Assembly (NCBI GenBank): GCA_013399015.1
Contig: VWZX01004686.1
Span: 124,001-188,000 of the forward strand
DNA: 64,000 nucleotides
Direction of reading: 5' to 3'
Source: Galbula dea
Taxonomy: Eukaryota; Chordata; Aves; Piciformes; Galbulidae
Below are positions 12,001 through 24,000 of the stretch, in pieces (within the stretch, counting starts at the first letter, position 1; every line of letters begins with the position of its first letter). A program made the position numbers and the translations under genes. Under the pieces are notes generated by a model that made no database searches, was not told the origin of the DNA, and saw only the letters and a program-made list of their open reading frames with translations.

Positions 12001-15000
12001 TTTGAAATTGGTTGGAAGGACGCTGTCAGAGAGTCGTGGTTAATGGCTCCTTGTCCGGGTGGAGAGCAGTGATGAGCGGTGTCCCCCAGGGCTCCGNAGA
12101 AAGCCAACCGCATCCTGGGCTGCATCAGGAAAGGTGTGACCAGCAGATCTAGGGAGGTGATCCTGCCTCTCTACTCTGCCCTTGTAAGGCCCCACCTGGA
12201 GTACTGTGTTCAGTTCTGGGCTCCTCAACATAAGAAAGATGTGGACCTGTTGGAGAGAGTCCAGAGGAGGGCCACAAAGATGATTAAAGGACTGGAGGAC
12301 CTCCCCTACGAGGAAAGGCTGAAACAGTTGGGGTTCTTCAGCCTGAAAAAGAGAAGACTTCGAGGGGATCTCATAACTGCTTTCCAGTACTTAAAGAGGG
12401 ACTATAGGATAGAAGGGGAGAGACTTTTTAGGTGGTCAAATTGTGATAAGACAAGGGGGAATGGTTACAAGCTAAAGAAGGGGAAATTTAGATTAGAGAT
12501 TATGAGGAATTTCTTTACCAGGAGGGTGGTTAGGCACTGGAACAGGTTGCCCAGAGAGGTTGTGGCTGCCCCATCCTTGGCGATGCTCAAGGCCAGGCTG
12601 GATGTGGCCCTGGGTGACCTGGTCTAGTGATTGGCATCCCTGCCCATGGCGGGGGGGTTGGAACTAGATGATCTTTGAGGTCCCTTCCAACCTCAGCCAT
12701 TCTATGATTCTATGATTCTATGATTTTAGGGTACTTCAGAGAAGAAATAGGATATAATAACAATGACAGAGCTCCTCTTTGTGGTTAGAAACCAGACTTG
12801 CCTGTAGATACTTGTCTCTGTGTGGATTTAAATAAGGGGATGTTTTTGTGCCTCTCAGAGAGTTGTTACTGCTTTAGATTCTACCTAGAGCATGTAAAAA
12901 ACTGTTAAGGTGCCAGGTTGGGCAGCAGAGCAGAAGTTATGAATAAGTTTGGCCAAAAAATTATAGTCACTATCGCTGTACAAAAAAATCTTTCATTATT
13001 TGTTAGTGTGGTTTGTAACTTGGCATGTTCAAATGGTGCCTTAAAACTTGTGCTGAAATTCCTTTAAGAAATTTAGTTGTACTTAAAGCCTGGTATTGAA
13101 TAGAAATGTCTATATAAATTGTATATAAATTGGTGGAGAGAGAATTATGTGCACCACAGTATAGGAGGGACATCGAGGTGCTGGAGAGGGTGCAGAGAAA
13201 GGCAACTAGGCTGATCAGGGGTCTGGAGCACAAGCCTTAGGAGGAGAGGCTCCAGGAGCTGGGGTTGTTTAGCCTGGAGATGAGGAGGCTGAGGGGAGAC
13301 CTTATTGCTCTCTTCAGCTACCTGAAAGGCCATTCTAGGGAGGTGGGTGTTGGCCTCTTCTCCTTTTTGACTAGCGACAGGACTAGAGGGAATGGGCTGA
13401 AGCTGTTCCAGGGCAGGTTTAGGTTAGATATTAGGAAAAATTTCTTCACTGAAAGAGTGGTGAGGTATTGGAATAGGCTGCCCAGGGAGGTTGTGGAGTC
13501 ATCATCCCTGGAGGTTTTTAAGAAGAGGATAGATGTGTTTCTTCAGGGGATGATTTAGGGATAAGAGTAGTGTAGGGCTATCGGTTGGACTAGATCTTGA
13601 GGGTCCTTTCCAACCCTAACAGTTCTATGATGGGATGAGTTTTAATAAGGCTAAATGTAAAGTCCTGCATTTTGGTCGTAACAACCCCCAGCAGCGCTAC
13701 AGACTCGGGGAGGAGAGGCTGAAGAGCTCCCCAGCAGAGAAGGACCTGGGGATGCTGGTTGACAGCTAGCTGAACATGAGTCAGCAGTGTGCCCAGGTGG
13801 CTAAGAAGGCCAATGGCATCGTGGCTTGCATCAGGAATAGTGTGACCAGCAGGAGCAGGGAGGTGATCTTGCCACTGTACATGGCACTGGTGAGGCNAGA
13901 ATTTCTTTACTGAAAGAGTGGTTAGATATTGGAATAGGCTGCCCAGGGAGGTGGTGGAGTCATCATCCCTGGAGGTTTTTAAGAAGAGGATAGATGTGTT
14001 TCTTCAGGGGATGATTTAGGGATGAGAGTAGTGTAGGGCTATCAGTTGGACTAGATGATCTTGAGGGTGCTTTCCAACCGTAATGATTCTGTGATTCTGT
14101 GAATAGACTAAGATTTCTAAAAGGATTTTAGCTTAATGAGTTTTATGATCAGACATGGAATTAAGTTATTGAAGGCAGTAGTTCAAGGAAATTTAAGATG
14201 GTATCTTTGGTTGCTGGCGTTTTCTTGTCTGAAATGATTTAGAATCAAGCCAAATTAATTGTTTTACTTTGTACTTCAGGTACCTCAGAAATATATTGTG
14301 CCTTTCTAGGTTAGCTCCCTCTTATGTGCCTAAAAAGTAGGAAGGTAATACATGAAGTGGTTAAGAAGTGAAATTGTTCTTTCAAAAATAATAATTTCAC
14401 TTGCCTAAGATGAAATCAGAAACTATAGTAAGTTCAATCTTGTGTGCATTTTCTAACTGATGGACATTCCTTTTATCTGTATTTTATTGACTGGCCATGA
14501 TCATCATCTCAGATTTAATGTTAATTTGTATTTTAAATTGCCAGTCATAGTCTTCCCCATGTTCTTTCAGAAAATAAAAGTATTGATATATTTGCTCAAT
14601 GCTGACATATCAGTAAATCACTTGGTGAAGTGTACAGGATAACCCCTGGGGAGGGGTGAGAGAAGAGAAATGAAAAGAAATCTTTTCTATTTGAAAGATT
14701 GGCATGGAAGTTTTTCCAAATTTGACAGAGTACCCAGATGATGCAAATTTCCTAAAATGTAAAGGTTTATGCATAATTATATTGGCCACCTAAACTTCTA
14801 GTTGCCTTTTTGATTAATAAAACCCCTTAACTTTAAAATGCATGCTAATTGAAAAATAGGGCATTATTTTTTGTCTATTGGAGTTTGCTTGGCCTACACA
14901 ATGTGTCTGTCCTGAAACTGCTTTTGTATTTGAATCTGCCTTTATAGGTAGTGTATCAGACTCAGCATCACTCAGTTTGTCTGATTCAATACAAAGCCAG

Positions 15001-18000
15001 AACTCCTTCAAGAGTGTTTCAGAGAACAAAGAAATTATTAAATTAATATCTTTACTCAGCACTGCTGTTAATTCTACAAAAAGGGTAAGACAATCAAGAT
15101 GTTAATTTCATATCACTATCCAAGTGTATTTCTTGTGTTGCATAACTTATTATCTATTACTTTTTTAATATCTTAGGCTGTAAAGGTAGGCATTTAGAGT
15201 AGTGATTAAATATGAAAGAAATAGTGTATTATGGCAGATAGAACACTTGTGGCTGCAAATTTGCAAATATACTTTGAAAGTGTAGCATGGGTTAAGTGTA
15301 CTCTGTTCAAAAGTAAAACCTGGGTCTGATTAAAAACATATCTTCAATTGGTAAAAATCATAAAAAAACTCTAGGTATAGTTGAGTTTGTGTGTTTAATG
15401 TAGAACTGGTAGTAGTTGTACCAGTGTGTTATATACAGTTTTATTCACATAGTGAATGAAGCCAACATGACTTCTGGCCCATTTGAAGAGTTTATGAAGG
15501 TTTTTGGAAGAAAACTGGCAGTGCTGCATAGGACTTGCTGCTGGAGATTAGGAGACAGCTTAAAGGATGTACATAATTTATTTGCCCCTTTCTTGTTCTG
15601 TGTACTCTGTAGTGAAGTGTAGGTATTGAATGGATTATTTCTTTGGGGAGCTTTGCATCAGTTCCTCCTGAGGCCAGTCCAACCTTAAAATGGAGCCTTA
15701 CCAGGTAGAAATTTTTCACTTAAAGCCTTATATCTTCAGTGGTACCAAAGCATAACTAACACAATGACATTTAAGTTTGTGCTGCAGACTAAGGTGCAGA
15801 TGGCAGTGGTGGATAGTTATCTTGTTGTTTTGATACTTAATATTTTGTAATGAGAAACTCCTATCATTTAGCCTGCAAGCACTATGTTTATCATGTCACG
15901 ATGTGGATTACGTCTCGTAGCAGTCACGTCTCATTTACTTGTTTAATTAGCTGACATGATGATAATTTAACTGACATTTTCCTGAACTCCTGAAAACCAG
16001 AAAAATAACTCCTTTTTTTACACTTCTTAATTATATTCAAATCAAAGATACTTGAATGCAGTGTAGAATCTAGTTCACATCACTAGTATCATACATGTAA
16101 AAAAATTGGTCTCAACTTCATTATTTGAGAATCACTTGAATTCCTGCTGTTCTTGTTATGTTGGGTCCTGGAGCTCAGATTTCAGTTGTTAGTCCAATAG
16201 GTGGCAGGGAATAAAAGTGTACTGTATCCTACTCTTCAAGGAATATTTTACTTCACACTAATTCCTAGATTTTTATTGACTGAAGAATCACTTCAGTGGA
16301 AAATACTGTAACTGATTTGACAAATTGAACGTGATCAGCATACAGTTCCTGAAAAGGCTTGTGATTGCTAATGGAACTTGCTTTAGCATAAATTTACCAG
16401 CAGCCTTCTGTTTAGTGAGGTGACACATCCTGTTCCACTGTGGAGTTTGTGATATATCCTAACAAGCAGTTTCTAAGAAATTATATGCATACTATCTGTA
16501 TAATGCTGAGAATCTTTCTTTGAACTCCTAATGTATTTCAGGAAGTTCTTACAGCTTTGGAGAGTTTTAGTTGTTATCACCATATATGGCAGAGGGACAA
16601 GGAAGAAACTATTGAAAAATTTGTGATGGGAAGCCCATTACTGTCTGAATTTGAATCTGAAATTCTGCATTTCCAAGACTTGGAGCTGAAAATAAATTCT
16701 GAGCCTGAATACATCTGCGTGGGAGCTATCGCACTGTACACTGGTAGAATTCAGCTTTCCACTTTTCTCTAGAGACATATACTTTCAGACTCCTATAGGA
16801 AGGACAAATGGTGCTTAGTTTTGGATGAGTGAACTAGGTTAAAGATGGAAAAGAGAGAGAATGGCTGTTTGCTGTTTTGGCTGTGAACGGATGCAAACAA
16901 AACAGTAATGCAAGGGTATCTGTGAGGCTCAGCTGGAGTTTCTTCTCCTACCTGGATACATCTGCTCACTTATGAGATGGAGGTAGATGTTTGCCTGTCC
17001 TTCTGTCACTGACCTCCAGAGGTACATATTTTATGGGAGTAAGATGATATGTTTATGTTCCTTTATTTCTTGTCTGGTTACAAAAGCCTAAGAGCCTTCT
17101 ATTTAAATTAGTTAAGTGAAACATGCATGTTGTTGTTGGTTCTCTTTTTTGCCATGGAAGTCAGTCCTCAAATCTTCACTGTTTTGTAGCTCAGTTTCCA
17201 CATCACCTAACTGAATTTTGCATAAGCATTTTACACCCATATAACAGCAAGGAGAGTTGGGAGCTATGATGGACTGTAAGAAATGTGTGCAACTGATTCT
17301 GCAGTGAATGTCAAATCTGAGGAAGCAGAACGTTTTCTTCATTAGCAGAGTGTCAACCAAATGCCTTTTATTTTATCATAAGGCAAAGAACTAGAGAAAC
17401 AAGCTGGCTGCTGAAACTCAATGAAAGCGAGGTTGTTCTGTTATTAAGTCAAACACATTTTCAGGTGGGAGAGCTAAGCATGGGAAGATACACTGTAAAA
17501 AGGAAGACACACCAGTGAAATCTGCATAGGGAGTGAATAGGTAATGGGGTTGAAATTATATCCAGCTAAAATTTTTTTGTAATGCTTGTGTTAGTATTGA
17601 TTTTTGACTCTTGAAGGTTAGAGACTTAGATGAAAATACTAACAAATTTGTTAGTGATGTGTAAAACAGTAATGTGTGTAATGATATAAAAACAAGTTGA
17701 CAAGTGTGGACTGCAGCCTCATCTTTCCAGTAAGAAAGATAATATATTCTGAGAAGGTTAGGAGGAAAGCAATCCTGAATTGCAAGTGATCTTATAAACC
17801 AAAGCTGTCAATGTGATTTTATCTTCTCTGTACGTGGCTGGTTAGACTGAAAAAACAGAACTAGGAGTGAAGAGAACACATTGAAAAAATATTAAAAGTA
17901 CATCTTAAAAGTATGTACAATATCTAACTATCTATTCATTGTTTTTAGCTGATCTGAAGCTAGCACTAAAAGCAGAAACCAAAGCCTGGGTGACTTTGCT

Positions 18001-21000
18001 GGGTTATCATTGTAATAAGAAGTACAGAACAGAGATGGAAGCGATTTTCACTTTTATAGAGGAAACTGGCAAGAAGTTAAATCGCCGCATCAAGGATCTG
18101 GATGATATAAGAATAGCCATGTCAGCTTTAAAAGCAATCAGGGAGCTACAGATCTCCATAGAATCTCAAGTTGGGCCCATTGAGGTAGTTAACAGGAATG
18201 TTGCATGTATGGGTACTGTTTCAACACAGCAATTATTTTCTGGGTTAAATTTTAACAGTGCATGTTGAAGAGGTTTGATTTAGTATGTGTTAAATGTTGG
18301 GTGGCAGACCTATTATTTTCTTGTAAACCTTTTTTGTGTGGACCTCTGATTTTGATAAATGTAAACATGTTGAGATGAGAGGTGATTTAGTGTATAGTGT
18401 AGAAATTGAGTGATTTAGCTAAGAGGAAGATGATAATGGAGATGTTTAATGCAAGAAGCCATTTGGTACTTTGTTAAAGAAGTCTGTGTATGAAAAGAAT
18501 TGGGGTTTTTTTTGGTTTTTTGGGGGTTTTTTTTGGTTTTTTTTTGGTTTTTTTTTAGATTGGCCTACAGAAGATGAGAAAGCTAATGTGAGGCAGATTG
18601 TATGAGAATGTGAGAGTTATATCATGGGTTGAAATAAACATAAGCAATTGACTTCCTTAAGGAAGTTCATTTGCTAGAATACATGTATTGAACATCTGAC
18701 AATGTAGAGGCTTTTCATCAAATGGCAGAATTAAAAAGAGATAGTAACTGTGTCTCTGCATTCCTGCCCAGAGTATGGATTTAAGAATAGTATAGTTTGG
18801 CAAAATGTACCATTGATTAGATGTTCAGGAGAATTTTTATTTTTCCTAACATACATTCATGACTTCTGATTGCCCATAATTTTATTGTCAGGGTTGTGTC
18901 CTTGTTGTTTTAAAGTAACTTAATGTAAAATTCTTATCTACCAAATACTGAAAACTCTGATATTCTGGTTTTGAAATGCAGAACCTGTGTGTGTGGTCAG
19001 ACAAACATCTTGCACCTGTGTTTTCTGATTCTGTTTTCTTTGAGCTGAGGTAAATGGTGGAACACAGAATGCACTTGTATATGCAAATAATGGAAATGAG
19101 CATGGAGCCTTTCCATGTTTCACAGAATACAGCTAAGAAGGAATGTTTATCTCGGACTTAGAAGCTGTAAGGGTTGCCCTAGTTGTGTTAAGGCACAAAA
19201 CCAGGATGAGTTTATGGTGAAAAGAAAATCATATCTGCAGCTGAAACCTTCTGTGAAATTGCCATGTATAATGGGATGTCTTAGAAGATGATATTTTGGG
19301 AGTTCCTGGTAAGACCTGTCCTGGTTTGCCATGTGAAGTGCAGCCAAGACTAAAGCTATGGTATCCCAGGATTTCTAAGCTTCCACTCCTGCAAGCAGGT
19401 GCCTTGAGTCATGTTTGTTGAAAACATGATGTAGGGCTTAAAGGTCTTTATGGAAAAGAAGTTTATTTGCTTTGCTTACTTGAAGGCCTCTGCTTAGATG
19501 CTTTCTCGTGGCTCACCTACTATAATATTCATCTTGGGTCATAGAAGATAATTGAAGATATAGATGAGAAAAAATATTCTAATTAAAATGAAACTAAAAC
19601 CTGTAGTTTTAAGGAGTATTTTAGCTGGAAATATTTTTTTTAGAGAGACTGATTGCAGTAGGGCAAGTGATCTATCAAAAGGGAGAATAATTTGTGAAAG
19701 ATAAGGAGTTAAGGAGAACTAGCTAGTTTTCACTTTGTTGTTTCTTCCGGTTTGGTGCTGGTTTTCCAGATTGTGATAATTGCTATGCAGAAAGAACAGA
19801 TTTTCTAACAAATATATTCTTAAAAATGTGGACTGTTAGCATATATATGTGTGTTTGTGTAAAATTACCCATTTACCATTAACCATTACCTTTTGATATA
19901 TCTTGATCCAATGTTCTGGCAGGAATCCTACGCTATGTTAAACAAATATGATCTACTTGTGGCCAAGGAAGAGACCGAGAAGGTGGACACTTTGCACTAC
20001 ACTTGGGAAAAACTGCTAGTCCGTGCAAATGAAGTGCAGAATGAGCTCATTGCTTTGCAGCCAAACTTCAGAGAAGAGCTTATTAGCACTGTGAAGACTT
20101 TCACTGAAGACTGTGCACAGTTCTATACAGATTATGATCAGGCAGGTGTTTGTGATGTATAGTACCAGAGGAGTTTCTGAGGAGCAGTGGGAGCATAGAA
20201 GATTGTAGAGTTGACTAATTAATGAAGTGTGCCTCTGCTGTCTGGAGAATACATCTGTCCTTGTTAATGTGGTATTTGAGCTGCAGTGCAGTGCAGACTT
20301 CAGTTATTTTTTTATGTGATTAAAGTATGTAATGCTGGTAATGAGCTATTAAAGATTAAGGCATGAGACAGGATTTATGATAAACAACTAGTTAGCATGA
20401 ACAAATGTGAAGATTTGGATTACTTAGAAATTATATTAGAATGTAAGAAATGTTTTCTGATGTTGGATATAAGTACAAATGAATTAAGAACTTAACATTC
20501 TTTCTCAGTAGAGTATAAATGAGTCAAGCTGGACGAATCATCTTCTAAGTAATGTTGTTCTTTACTTGAAAAAGGAGCTACTGTTGCCTAGCTTTTACAC
20601 TATCATGAAAACATCTGTATTAAAAAGACAACTAATTGCATTCTTTGTCCTTTTTAAAAAAAAAAAGAACAACAAAGTGCTTATTCTAGGGAATAACTGT
20701 GATCTCTTAGTCCAGTTATCTGATGTAGGTATGGAATCCTGGACCTGCAAAACTGATTGAGTTTAGCATCTACAAAATGCTGATTAAAAATAAGTTGTGG
20801 TTATTTTCACCCTCAAAATTCACTATTTTTTAAAAAAAATTTTGTTTTGCTTCATTTTTTAGAATGGGCCAATGGTGATTGGTTTAGAGCCTCAGGAAGC
20901 CAGTGACAGGCTTATTATGTTCCAGGTACTGTTAATTCTAAGACATTGCTTGATACTTACTGCAAGTAAACTAACACCTGAAGGTTCTGAGAATGAATCA

Positions 21001-24000
21001 GAGTGATTGAACTAATTTTCATTTATACATATGGTTACTTATTGGTCAAAGTCTGTTCTAAGTTAGTGAAAACTAAGTAGGTATTCTTTCCTATGCATTT
21101 GCAAGAATGCTGCTGAAAATGACATATTTTTTAATTTTTATTTTGTTTTAGGAGCTAAGGGAAAGATAATGAGTAATAATTACTAGATTCAAGTAACTTG
21201 ATGAGAGCCTAATCTCCAGTTTTACATATTGGGCAGTAGGCTGTTCTTGTGTCCATTCTTGTGTCTTCTCCTCAGAAATACAGTTGTATTCCATTTTCTT
21301 CCCTTCTCCTTTTTTTTTTTTTTGATAGTATTAAGGAGTTCATTTAAACTGACTTCCTGTTAAAATGTTTCTTTCTGCCATAATTAATTTCTATTTCAGT
21401 GATGATGACTTTTAATGGTTTTCTTTTTCCCATAATGCTTCATTTGGCTTCCTACCATGTTCCCTCAGTTATTTTTCAATTGAAAATTTATTTCTCTTTG
21501 CTGCTTAAACAGTAATAATTCTTACTTTAATCCATCAATAAAAGAATTGCCAAATTACTTGGGGAGGCAAAATTTGCTGCATCCACCTTTCTTTTCTTTG
21601 CACGTCATGCTCCACCTCTTTCAAGTATAAACTTTGCATGTATTGTTCTGTGCCACTCTGGCACATGGAGTAAATGGCCTCCTTGTCTGATGATGTGCCC
21701 CCAAGCTAACTAAAAGTTACTTTTCTTATGAAAAGTGTTGACAAAACTGTTGACAATGTCAGTTGTTAGTATCTTCTGTGTATCTTTCTAGTATTTACTA
21801 GATTTTAATCAATAATGCAGCTCTAATCATAAGTGCCAGTTCTTGAATAGCTATCTATCTATTTACTTTCATTTTGATCTTTTTCTTTCTTAGAATCAAT
21901 TTGATAATCTTTTTCGGAAATATATTTCTTGTACTGATGGGGAAGAACTTTTTGGTTTACCTGTGACTCATTATCCTCAACTGCTTGAAATAAAGAAGCA
22001 ACTGAATCTATTACAGAAACTCTATAATCTATATAACAATGTCATTGACACAATTAGTAACTACTATGATATTCTTTGGTCAGAATTAGACACTGCAAAA
22101 ATTAACAGTGAACTTCTGGAGTTTCAGAACAGGTGAGTGCTGCTATGGTAAAGATGCCTAAAATACTTTTGTTACTTCTTAAATATGATTAAAGTTGGTT
22201 AACAATTAATTATATCTAAGTATCATATCTAAGTGAGTATTTGTTCATTGAAACATGAATCTTATTTGAAAAATATACACATTACCAACTTCATAAAATA
22301 AAGAAGCCTGTTTTGACTGATTCTGTAAATGCTAAGGATTATTGTTCCTTAGAGAGCTTCTTGGTAAACTTTTTTGATGAGATTGAAATATACATTAAAA
22401 TGACTATTTATTTTGTTCAAGAAGGGAAATTTCATTTTTTTGTTGTAAAAATAATATTTGTGAGACAGATTCAGCCTAGGTGTCTAAGGCAAGTTAGTGA
22501 ATTGCTAATTAGTTTTCCTACAAAATGAGATATGTTGAATATATAGAAGCTGAACTCTTCATCAAACCAGGAACTAAGCCATTTAAAAATCAAGCTGCAT
22601 CTTCTGAGGAACAAGTTTTTTTTCTAGAGCACCGAGCAGTGCCTGTCATGATCCTTACCAAACAATGAAATCAAGATGTAAAGTAGTTCAATTATTTTTG
22701 AAGATAGCTTGGTCAAAGGGTGTTAGGATAATCCATCTGGACTCCTTAATGTGAGCCTGTAGGTGCCTGCCTGGATATTGCTTAGTGAAATAGACTGGAA
22801 ACAGCTTTTCCTACATGTAGAATCACATACAGAATCTTCAAACACAAATAAGTTGAATTTGGAAGTAATGTGTTCTGCTGTTAAAACTGTATTCTGTGGT
22901 CAGATGGTGAAATTTGAAACAGTTTGCAAAAGCTTGCAATATTTCTACATAGATGCCGTAAGCTTCCTCGAGGTGTAAAGGAATGGCAGGCCTTTTTTGA
23001 CCTGAAGAAGATCATTGAGGACTTCAGTGAATGTTGCCCATTGCTTGAGCTTATGTCAAATAAAGCAATGATGCCTCGGCACTGGAAGCAGATTACAGAT
23101 CTCACTGAACACAACTTTGATGTGGAAAATGAAGCAGTCAAACTGAGAAATATAATGGAAGCTCCGTTGTTGAGATATAAAGAGGAAATAGAGGTATTGT
23201 GAAGGAAGAGAAATGGATGCTCAAATAGTACAGGAGTAACAGTAGTTAGAAGGAAAACATAATATTTCTAAAGAAAGAACTGACTATCGCTTCAGCTTTC
23301 TATAATAAAACAGTGATACCACAATAGTGATATGAACTCCTCTTTGTAATCATGCAGCTTGGCCCAGGAGGTAATTTGTGAATGTGCCTTCTTTTGCAAC
23401 ATGTGCAAAGTAATAAAAAGTATATGAATAGTAATCACTGTATTATTCTTTTATTCCCCCTAAATCTGGCCACATCATGATGTGGGATACAGATTATTAG
23501 CTATGGTGTTTGTATGTCTGTAGATCTTTCCACCTGATAAATTGTTGCTCATCTACCTTACCTAGAGTTAAAGGAAATAGGAGTTAGATTTGTATACCGA
23601 AGGCTTGAACTGTTCACAGCTTGTTTTGACATCCTATTTATTTAAAAGGATATCTGCATAAGTGCTGTGAAGGAGAAAGATATCGAACAGAAGTTAAAAC
23701 AAGTGATAGCTGAATGGGACAACAAAACTTTTATCTTTGCAAACTTTAAAACCCGTGGGGAGCTTCTTTTAAGAGGTGACAGCACGTCAGAAACAATTGC
23801 AACCATGGAGGACAGCTTGATGATTCTCGGCTCCCTCATGAGTAACAGGTAACAGGAAAGGGGTGGGAGGGGGGACATAAAAAAATCAGCAAAAGGCTCT
23901 TTCTTTATTGAACAAATCTGTCTTTCACAGAGGAGAAGAAAAATGGACATCTAGGAAAAAACCAAGAGCTTGCTTGTCATTGAACGGTTCATGGGCTAGT

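Noticed and set aside
12079..12627. 182-codon ORF as a host gene
   Set aside because: It is the C-terminal part of CR1 ORF2, interrupted by an N and followed by the CR1 3' tail.
14878..14947. Upstream extension of exon w11 to an ATG
   Set aside because: The segment contains the pyrimidine-rich acceptor region ending tttatag and has no family similarity. w10 joins at 14948 in phase.
18504..18556. G-quadruplex in the G/T tract
   Set aside because: Most G runs are only two bases long, so a stable quadruplex is unlikely.
20142..20147. Use of the GT at 20146 as the w14 donor
   Set aside because: It adds four bases and shifts the frame of w15, giving non-dynein sequence.
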